DNA of 13,086 nucleotides from Chrysochromulina tobinii (taxonomy: Eukaryota; Haptophyta; Prymnesiales; Chrysochromulinaceae), in contig JWZX01000790.1 of NCBI GenBank assembly GCA_001275005.1, positions 1 to 13,086 of the forward strand, written 5' to 3'. The notes under the pieces are model-generated. The model was not told the origin of the DNA, did no database searches, and saw only the letters and a program-made list of their open reading frames with translations. The position numbers and the translations under genes were made by a program. This document shows positions 7,035 through 13,086 of the stretch, piece by piece. Position 1 is the stretch's first letter; every line of letters starts with the position of its first letter.

Positions 7035-10000
7035 ATGCGTGAGAGATTGAGTGCTGATTTGGGCGTCCCGACGTCAGACTTCATGGTATCCGACTATTCC
7101 CAGGCCTGGTCTCCGCCCCTCTGCTCAGATCCCACGCTCCGATCGACTCTTCCGAACGGCGCCCTCGTCGAGGCATTCATCTTCCCCGACACGGGTCGCG
7201 GGCTGCGCGTCACCCGCGCCGTCGCCAAGGGCGAGGAGCTTCTCGCCGTGCCGCTGGACGACTGCTGGCACGCGGCCGACGCGCGCAAGTGCGCCGAGCT
7301 TCAGCCGCTGCTCGAGTCCGGCGCGGCTCTGAGCGATTTCGACGCGTCTGTTCTGCAGCTCTTGCTGTCGCGCGCTGGCAAGACCAGCGTGAGCGAGCTG
7401 CGCAAGGCGCACCTCGCCGAGATGCCCTCGGCGTACAACTCGACGCTGTTCTGGTCGGACGCGGACATGGCGGAGCTCAAGGGCTCGCCGTGGCAGCAGC
7501 TCGCGGAGCGGCTCGCTGAGGAGGTGGCCGCTGATTGGGCCGCGCTCCGAGCGCTCGTGAGCAGTGCGGCCACTGCGCATCCCATCCCCGAGGAGCCTGT
7601 CGACGTCGCCGACGGCGCAAGCGACGGCGCAAGCGACGGCGCGACCACGAGCAACGGCGCGCCCGCCGCCTCGTCAGCGGGCTCCTCCTCGACCATCGGC
7701 CCATGCCTCGACTTTCTCGAGGAGCACGGCATTACGTGGGACGACTACCTGTGGGCCTACGCCACGCTCAAATCCCGCGCGGCCGAGGCGTCGGTCGAGG
7801 GCGTGAGCGGCGTGCGGCTGATGGCTCCGGGGTTTGACCTGATGAACCATGACGACTCCATCGAGCCGGGCACATCGCACTACTACGACGCAGCACGGCG
7901 GGCGCTCATCGCCGTCGCGCCGCGCGACTACGCGGCCGGTGAGCAGGCCTGCATCTCGTACGGCGCCGCCTCGAACGGCTCGTTACTCTTAGTCGGTGGG
8001 TTCGTGCTCCCTGCCCAGCCGGGCAACCGGTTCGACCACGTCGAGATCTCGCTCACGACGCTGGTGGCGGCGCCAGACCTGACGACCTTCATGATGGCAG
8101 CGCCCGACGCGTCCGGCGCGACTGCGAAGACGCCCTTCGAGTTCACGCAAGTGCCCGACGACGCTGCGATCGCGGCCGCGGGCTGCGCGGCTCCCTTCAC
8201 CACAAAGCACTTGCTGATGCAGGCTGAGCCGCTGCCGCAGCCGTTGCTCACGTACGTGCGGCTCGACCGGTTGAACGGGGAGGACCTCGAGCTGTACGCG
8301 AAGCGCGCGCAGAAGGCGGGTGAGCCGCTGCACGAGGCGGTGCACGCAAGCCCGTATTGCATGCAAGTGCTCACCATGGCGCCCCACTCCCCACAGGTGA
8401 GCCGCTGCACGAGGCGGTGCGCAAGCCCGCGCCGCTCGATGCTCTAAACGAGGTGCTCTCGCTTGGGGCGCTGCGAGGGGTTGTCGCTTCGATGCGGGAC
8501 GGGTACCCGACCACGGCAGACGAGGACGAGGCGCTGCTCGCGCGCGGCTTTAGCGCATTGGGTGAGCGCAAATGGTGCGCCGTCACGCTGCGCCTGTCGG
8601 AGAAGAGGTACGCTGATGGCCACTGATGACCTGCCTCGCATGCAAGTGCTCACCACAGCGCCATCTCCCCACAGAATCCTCGGAGCGTCGCTCTCTGCCA
8701 TCGACGCATGCCTCCTTCCACAGCTGAGGGCGCTCCTGGAGGACGCGGCCAAGCAGGAGGCGGCGTGCCGTCGTTCGGGCAAGCCGTGGAGTGAGTTGCT
8801 CACTCGGCGTGCCACGACGCTCGAGGCCTCGACGGCGCGCATGCATCGGGTCTTCGAGCGGTTACATGCGTCCAATTTGGGCGAGGGTATGCTCACTACG
8901 GCGCTCCTCGCGCAGGCATGCACCGCCTTCTTTATGCTGCTGGCCGTGCCGCCCCTCGCCAGCCACCCGCTCGCGGCGCACACGGCCTTTGTGCCCGCCG
9001 CATGGCCCTTTGGCAGCGAGGTCGCAGCTCCCGGGAGTGGTGCTGGAGCTACCACCACCGGGAGTGGTGCTGGAGCTACCACCGGGAGTGATGCTGGAGC
9101 GCTCCCGCCGCTCCCGCCTCTCAAGCCTGAGATGCTCGCCGTCTCCTCCTCCTCCTCCTCCTCTTCCTCGCCGACGTCGCTGCCTTATCTCGAGCTCTAC
9201 CGATCCAAAATGGCCTTCTGGGGCGCCTACCTCTTGTCCCAGTGGGGCGTGGCACGCGCATTGTCGGTGGCGGAGTCCTCCACCATGCAGCGCGAAGCGG
9301 AAGCGCTGCGCCGCGAGTACGCTTGATGGACGCTTGATGGACGCTTGATTGTCGCTTGATGGACGCTGGATGGTCGCTTGATTGGCGCTTGGTTTGCGCT
9401 TGATGGACGCTTGATTTGCGCTTGATAGTCGCTTGATCGCTGCTTGATGAACGCTTGATTGCCTTCATCAGGTACGCCTGGAGTGTGCCTACCGAGACTG
9501 CGCTGGCGACCCTCGCGCGGTACGCTCCGATCATCGAGCTAGGCGCGGGCACCGGCCACTGGGCCGCTTTGCTTCGCGCGCGCGGCGTCGATGTGCTTGC
9601 GTACGACACCCGCTGCTGGTCGGATGCGTTCGCCGACGCTGATGCCTCGGGCGGCACGGCGGGAGGCCAGGCGGGAGGGGCGTCCACGGGGTCGGCGGCG
9701 CCGGGTGGGGTCGCCACAGGCACGAGCCTCATCGAGGGCGATCGCGACTTGTGCGTCGCAGAGGGGGGGCCGGAGGCCGCCGCCGCCCATGCAGGTCGCG
9801 CCCTGCTCCTTGCATGGCCGGACTACCGTGGGCTGGGCACGTATGCCAGCTGCTGCCTCGCACAGTACACTGGCTCGACGCTCCTTTTGCTCGGGGAGTG
9901 GCGCGGGCGCACCCTCGGCGTGCATGCACCGCCGGGCATGGGCGAGCATGGGCAGTCGTTCTCGGCCGCCTTCCAAATGAAGGTCGAGGCCGAGTGGCGC

Positions 10001-10087
10001 CTTGTTGAGCAAGAACGGCTGCCCAGCTGGCCTTTCTTCATCGACTCGCTCATGGTGTGGACGCGGAGCGGAGAGTGTGACGGCTGA
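7035..10087 (+). CDS. SET-domain lysine methyltransferase fused to a class I SAM-binding domain (exons 7035-8319, 8397-8607, 8675-9316, 9472-10087)
   Basis: Four exons give 2754 nt, 917 residues, with all three joins in frame. Residues 40-330 form a split SET domain of the Rubisco-LSMT/SETD3-SETD6 type: GRGL (54-57), LFWSDADM (138-145), DLMNHDDS (268-275) and ISYG (307-310). A Ser/Ala/Gly-rich insert lies at about 190-220. The region after it, including SEKRIL formed across intron 2, fits the family's helical substrate-binding domain. From residue 713 a second domain begins YAWSVPTE, followed by SAM motif I ELGAGTG (735-741) and AYD; it ends WPFFIDSLMVW and resembles small protist and bacterial class I methyltransferase-like proteins. 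Two methyltransferase modules in one chain is unusual. The linker (about 600-700) has Gly/Ala and poly-Ser repeats, so two adjacent genes cannot be fully excluded, but no stop or new start intervenes after splicing. The substrate is unknown. Confidence 0.85.
7611..7646 (+). repeat. 12-bp coding tandem repeat in the SET insert
   Basis: Three tandem copies of GACGGCGCAAGC (the last one diverged) encode DGAS repeats in the insertion of the SET domain. This is low-complexity linker expansion. Confidence 0.8.
8320..8396 (+). other. Intron 1 of the SET-methyltransferase gene, with duplicated exon sequence
   Basis: A 77-bp intron from GTGAGC to CCCCACAG. Removing it joins AQKA to GEPLHEAVRKPAPLD in frame. 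The first 24 bases of the intron are repeated exactly as the first 24 bases of exon 2, and the match continues with one 2-bp indel to about 34 bp. Without splicing the frame stops at 8447. A CTCAC branch-point-like site lies about 23 nt before the acceptor. Confidence 0.88.
8608..8674 (+). other. Intron 2 of the SET-methyltransferase gene
   Basis: A 67-bp intron from GTACGC to CCCCACAG. Splicing creates SEKRIL, a junction typical of this family's helical domain; unspliced, the frame ends at 8626. Its last 37 bases closely match the last 38 bases of intron 1, including an exact 18-mer at 8638-8655. Confidence 0.88.
9033..9104 (+). repeat. 24/27-bp coding tandem repeat in the linker
   Basis: Three copies starting at 9033, 9060 and 9084, each beginning GGGAGTG(G/A)TGCTGGAGC, encode GSGAGATT-type repeats between the SET half and the second domain. 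A TCC run just downstream (about 9141-9165) encodes poly-Ser. Both mark a flexible linker. Confidence 0.85.
9317..9471 (+). other. Intron 3 of the SET-methyltransferase gene, built of minisatellite
   Basis: A 155-bp intron from GTACGC to TTCATCAG. Splicing joins REALRRE-type sequence to YAWSVPTE, the expected start of the second domain. The following exon again begins GTACGC, repeating the intron's first six bases. Unspliced, the frame stops three codons in, at 9326. Confidence 0.88.
9320..9462 (+). repeat. 11-bp minisatellite, 13 units, filling intron 3
   Basis: Thirteen consecutive 11-bp units with consensus CGCTTGATGGA, variable mostly in the last three bases. Unit starts run at exact 11-bp steps from 9320 to 9452, covering 143 of 155 intron bases. 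Most units carry TTGAT, which fits the loose branch-point pattern yUnAy. Confidence 0.95.
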
Positions 10088-10292
10088 GACGCTGTGGCGT
10101 GTGGGGTTGTCATGGGGTTGCTTGGCTCTCAAAATCTCTCTCACAAGGGGAGCACAAAACGTACGGGCAGGTTCGTTCATCGGTTGTACCTAGCTTCCTT
10201 TTTAGGTCCTGTTTTCAAGTTTCTAGCTAACCCGCGCGCGGCTCCACATTCGTATAATTACGCCGACTCTCTGTCGCGACTTCGTCTTTCGC
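10088..10292 (+). promoter_or_regulatory. Intergenic region and probable promoter of the ankyrin gene
   Basis: Between the SET gene stop and the ankyrin gene start. It becomes AT-richer towards its right end and has a TATA-like TATAATTA at 10253-10260, about 33 bp before the ATG. If that is the TATA box, the 5' leader would be very short. No gene is seen here. Confidence 0.4.
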
Positions 10293-11345
10293 ATGATGGC
10301 CTCTGGGGACTCGTCGGCGACCAGTACAATTGACGAGGTGCTTTGGAGTACCAGTCTACCATCGACGAAGTATTCGCTGCAGGCGATACAACTTCAGGAA
10401 CAGCTTCACGACTTTGAACGCCATCAGAAGGAAGCACTTCGGCCCAGGAGAGAGTCCGCCCGCTTCCACAGTGCGGAGGAGTTCATGGGAATTCAGTGCA
10501 TGCTGGTGCTGCCCGGCAGGACCGCAGAAAGAAAGCTTCGCCGCGCTTGCCAGCAAGGGAATTCGGAGGAGGTCCGCGGACTGCTCGCCGCAGGCTGTGA
10601 GCCAGCGGCGACCGACGAGGCCTTCGAGCGCACCGCCCTGCACTGGGCAGCGCTGAGCGGCGATGTCGAAGTCGGAGAGCTGCTTTTTACACACCCTTCA
10701 ACCATATCGCTCTTCGATGCCCAGGACCTGTCCAATTTCACCGCCCTGCACATCGCTGCAGAGCGCGGGCACACGGGCTTCATTGAGTTACTCATACGGC
10801 ACAGGGCGGATCCGTTGCTTCGAACGTCGGCGGGGAACACGCCGCTGCACTACGCGGCCTTCAACAACCACATCGAGGCAGCGCAGTTCATTCTCAACAC
10901 GTCGATCTCGAATTCGCAGGACCTCGATCTCGAATTCGACGTGACGTTAAGCAACATGCGCAACAATGACAGACAGACTCCGATCGAGCTGGCACAGAGC
11001 CGGGGCCATTTGCTCCTCGCATCACGTCTTGAAGACATACTCGAAGACTTTGTGAGGCCTATTATTGAGCACAACGAGATGCTGGCGAGCCACGGCCTAT
11101 TAGTCGTGAACCACAGAATACAAAGCGCCTATCTCGAGAGCATAAATCAGACCATCGCCGAGAACGTTGCATCTCGCCCTCTCGCCCCGTGCGATCGCAG
11201 AGGGTTAAGAGGGTTTGAGACATCTCCCTGGGGCACAAAACCGGCTGCCGCCCAACAGCTAAGGGATCGCATTCAAGAGCACCGAGGCATCCAAATCCAC
11301 AGACTACAACCGAACTACACCGACTTCAATCGACCGGTACGGTAG
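10293..11345 (+). CDS. Ankyrin-repeat protein
   Basis: 350 residues from a double ATG (10293 and 10296). There is no signal peptide or membrane segment, so it is probably cytosolic or nuclear. After a polar N-terminal region come about five ankyrin units: 80-110, 112-145 (TALHWAALSGDVEVGELL), 148-179 (TALHIAAERGHTGFIELLI), 181-about 205 (TPLHYAAFNNHIEAAQFIL) and a diverged last unit at 228-250 (TPIELAQSRGH). The fourth unit is followed by an acidic insertion (about 205-226). The C-terminal 100 residues are basic and match nothing I recognise. Ankyrin stacks bind proteins, so this is an adaptor or scaffold with an unknown partner. It follows the SET gene on the same strand after 205 bp and converges on the membrane-protein gene. 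Confidence 0.85.
   Translation: MMASGDSSATSTIDEVLWSTSLPSTKYSLQAIQLQEQLHDFERHQKEALRPRRESARFHSAEEFMGIQCMLVLPGRTAERKLRRACQQGNSEEVRGLLAAGCEPAATDEAFERTALHWAALSGDVEVGELLFTHPSTISLFDAQDLSNFTALHIAAERGHTGFIELLIRHRADPLLRTSAGNTPLHYAAFNNHIEAAQFILNTSISNSQDLDLEFDVTLSNMRNNDRQTPIELAQSRGHLLLASRLEDILEDFVRPIIEHNEMLASHGLLVVNHRIQSAYLESINQTIAENVASRPLAPCDRRGLRGFETSPWGTKPAAAQQLRDRIQEHRGIQIHRLQPNYTDFNRPVR
10903..10938 (+). repeat. Short direct repeat CGATCTCGAATTCG inside the ankyrin gene
   Basis: A 14-bp sequence occurs twice about 20 bp apart in the part encoding the acidic insertion after the fourth ankyrin unit. It probably arose by local slippage and explains the extra residues. Confidence 0.7.
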
Positions 11346-11540
11346 TTCGACCGGTGGCGTGGGCTTACTCGTATACTTGGCACTTAGGCTTAGCCTTGGC
11401 GCTCCGCTTAGGGGGCGCGAGACGTCTCCGATCGAGAAAGCCACCGGCCAGTGCTCCAGCCGACTGTATAGTTTGAGAAAGTTTCATACTCTAAGAGTTA
11501 AGCCAAATTAGGGGAAGTATAATACTACGAAGAAGTACGA
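11346..11540. other. Convergent intergenic spacer
   Basis: 195 bp between the stops of the ankyrin gene and the membrane-protein gene, AT-rich compared with the surroundings. It should contain both 3' UTR ends. No gene or convincing structural RNA is seen. Confidence 0.5.
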
Positions 11541-12917
11541 TTACACTAACTCTGGCGCTAACGCAGGAATAGAGTACTCCATACTTACAGAACTTAGGTA
11601 CTTGCCCAATGAGCTCAAGCGTACACTTCCAGAGGAAAATAGCGCCCTCGGCGAGAGAACTTCGGCGCGCACTTCGGCCGCGGCAGCAAGGCGGGCGCTC
11701 GTGACGGCGCTCCCCATGCGGGACCCATTGCCATTCTTGCTGCCGTGGCCGTGCTTGGTGGATTCCACACGAGTCGCAGGCACCAGCAGCACCTCGATCA
11801 AGGCGTGGGCGGGCAGGCGGATAGCGCCGCCCTCGATGCCGTCGAGTGCGGTGCAGGGCAGGCTGAGCACTCCGGCCGCGGCCGCAAGGTTAGCATTGAA
11901 GCTCGCGCGGCAGATCAGCTGCCCTGAGCGCGACTTATCGCGCACCGTGAGCACCACATCGCCGCACACGAGCACCGGAGCGTCGCCTCGACTCATGCTC
12001 TCGTACGCGTAGGAGCAAAGGCGCTCTGATCCGTCCTCCTCCCCTGGCTCCTCCCCTACACGATACTCTGTCTCGACCCTCCTCGCCGAGGTACTCGCAT
12101 AGAGAGCCTTTGGACCGGAGCTCAAGAGCTGCATCAAGAGCACGCACGGCGCCGGGTGGAGCACCGGAAAGCCACGCAGTACCACACCACGCAGCTCGCA
12201 CCACTGCCCAGCAGCGACGTCAAAAAAAGGGCCCGTCTGGCTTTGGGCCCCATCGACGCCTTCAGCGTCCTCCATCGCACTCGCCACCTTGCGTTGCAAG
12301 GTCTCGCCATCGGCATTCTTAGGGAAGAAGTTTCCCGATATGAGCGGCATCGTGCTCAGCGGGAAGGCCTCCGCGACGATGCCGAGCCGCAGCCGCATGT
12401 AAGACGCATAGCCGACTATCAGCACCGTGAGCAGCACCGAAAATATGATGGACGGTGAGGCGGCGCCCCAGGAATACGCGATCAATACGCACATCAACGA
12501 GAACACCGTTCGGAGAAGCGTACTCAAGATCTCGTCGAATTCGTCCAACATGCTGTCGACCGCAGAGTGTATAGAGCCCTCAGGTCCGCGCAGTGCCTGG
12601 CCCGGGCCAAGCATGGAGAGCATGGTCGTGCCGAGCACATTGCGAAGCGAGAGGCACATGACTATCGTCATGCCCGTGATGACTAGTACCTGGGCGAGCG
12701 TCGACTCGTCACCTGGTCGAGCGTCGACCCCCGAGTTACCCGTAAACCAGGTCATCTGAGTATGCACGAAAGATGAGTACATGCAGCCTGCAAGCAACGC
12801 CGAGATGTGGCCAACCACATGGCAATTCTTGGAGTAGAAATGGAGCTCGCGCTCGCGGATGTGGATCAGTCTCAGCCTGAACCGGTTTTCGAGCGCCTTC
12901 TTCTCGGCGAAGATCAT
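11541..12917 (-). CDS. Four-helix membrane protein with PTEN-type C2-like tail
   Basis: 458 residues from the ATG at 12917 (ACC before the ATG). The open frame extends 19 codons upstream to a GTG, with a stop just beyond, so an upstream exon is possible. A basic N-terminus (FAEKKALENRFRLRL) precedes four hydrophobic helices at about 34-55, 74-96, 129-151 and 156-179. Helices 2 and 3 are separated by an acidic loop. The soluble C-terminal half (about 237-376) has LRGFPVL, then PVLVCGDVVLTVRD (314-327) and CRASFNANL (336-344). That matches the pattern of PTEN/tensin-type C2 domains (P-V-C-G-D-hydrophobic, then F-x-F-N-x-x-F), which bind phosphoinositide membranes. No phosphatase signature (HCxxGxxR) is present. 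The four helices lack regularly spaced arginines, so this is not an obvious voltage-sensing phosphatase. Membrane protein is sure; the C2 link is moderately likely. Confidence 0.8.
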   Translation of the reverse strand: MIFAEKKALENRFRLRLIHIRERELHFYSKNCHVVGHISALLAGCMYSSFVHTQMTWFTGNSGVDARPGDESTLAQVLVITGMTIVMCLSLRNVLGTTMLSMLGPGQALRGPEGSIHSAVDSMLDEFDEILSTLLRTVFSLMCVLIAYSWGAASPSIIFSVLLTVLIVGYASYMRLRLGIVAEAFPLSTMPLISGNFFPKNADGETLQRKVASAMEDAEGVDGAQSQTGPFFDVAAGQWCELRGVVLRGFPVLHPAPCVLLMQLLSSGPKALYASTSARRVETEYRVGEEPGEEDGSERLCSYAYESMSRGDAPVLVCGDVVLTVRDKSRSGQLICRASFNANLAAAAGVLSLPCTALDGIEGGAIRLPAHALIEVLLVPATRVESTKHGHGSKNGNGSRMGSAVTSARLAAAAEVRAEVLSPRALFSSGSVRLSSLGKYLSSVSMEYSIPALAPELV

Positions 12918-13040
12918 GGTGGGGTGACTGGCGCGGTAGGTCCTCTCTACCACATGCACAGTCCTCCCCGACACTGTCGGCTACACGAGCGTTTCCCTGC
13001 GGCAACGCGCGGGGGAAGAACTCCGACGAGGGAATGAAGA

Positions 13041-13042
<2 letters not shown>
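12918..13042 (-). promoter_or_regulatory. 5' flank of the membrane-protein gene
   Basis: On the minus strand this short region leads into the start at 12917. It contains a two-codon upstream frame (ATG TGG TAG) and a CCGACAG that could be a splice acceptor. No TATA box is visible. Confidence 0.3.

Positions 13043-13086
<44 letters not shown>
13043..13086. repeat. Poly(T) run to the window end
   Basis: Forty-four consecutive T with no interruption up to the last base. It may be a true homopolymer, the A-tail of an inserted retrocopy on the minus strand, or an assembly end. Confidence 0.95.

Noticed and set aside
8463-9326. Separate gene covering the middle of the SET gene
   Set aside because: It only becomes coherent when joined by introns 2 and 3; its first part is a shadow frame over exon 2 and intron 2.
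9320-9462. CRISPR array
   Set aside because: The 11-bp units are directly adjacent with no spacers, and the region lies inside a spliced intron of a eukaryotic gene.
9121-9732. Antisense coding frame with repeated KRQSS units
   Set aside because: It is the reverse reading of the intron minisatellite and the flanking exons.
11350-11450. Hairpin from CCGGTGGC and GCCACCGG in the convergent spacer
   Set aside because: The arms are only 8 bp and about 85 bp apart; too weak for a terminator or structured RNA call.
11541-12917. Voltage-sensing phosphatase or ORAI-type channel
   Set aside because: There is no phosphatase signature and no regular arginine series, and the resemblance to ORAI is limited to having four helices and a basic N-terminus.
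1-13086. tRNA, rRNA, transposase genes or terminal inverted repeats
   Set aside because: None was seen on either strand by reading; a covariance-model scan would be the decisive check.

Overview
The window reads as nuclear DNA of a GC-rich single-celled eukaryote. The clues are short GT-AG introns, TATA boxes, Kozak-like starts, fusion proteins joining unrelated domains, and ribonuclease-inhibitor-type leucine-rich repeats (LRRs). A marine alga, most likely a haptophyte, fits best; a pelagophyte or another alga is possible. This rests on protein style, not a database match. The canonical splice donors and TATA boxes argue against a dinoflagellate.

Six protein genes can be supported. (1) 1-737, minus, cut by the left edge: a protein beginning MGCAASK (an N-myristoylation plus palmitoylation signal) with a HET/TIR-like domain, one intron. 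(2) 927-3323, plus: a TEY-type MAP kinase fused to a diverged copy of the same HET/TIR-like domain and then to an LRR tail. (3) 3784-6561, minus: a protein with an SH3-like region, a UBA-like helix bundle, a PARP-type ADP-ribosyltransferase domain, a glycine-zipper stretch and six LRRs. (4) 7035-10087, plus, four exons: a SET-domain lysine methyltransferase of the Rubisco-LSMT/SETD type fused to a second, class I SAM-binding domain. (5) 10293-11345, plus: an ankyrin-repeat protein. (6) 11541-12917, minus: a four-helix membrane protein whose C-terminal half resembles a PTEN-type C2 domain. Genes 1/2 and 3/4 are head-to-head pairs; genes 2/3 and 5/6 converge.

The left half is the most striking part. 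Neighbouring genes combine a kinase, two HET/TIR-like domains with a shared W-x3-E motif, a PARP domain, LRRs and a lipid anchor. Those parts are used in innate-immune and cell-death pathways elsewhere, several of them NAD-dependent. A common role is inference from domain content and neighbourhood only.

The second striking theme is intron birth. Three of four introns begin with the same bases as the exon that follows them; in one case the duplication is about 34 bp. Two introns of gene 4 share an almost identical 3' half, and the third is built almost entirely of thirteen 11-bp tandem repeats. The spacer after gene 3 holds decayed copies of its LRR-coding repeat.
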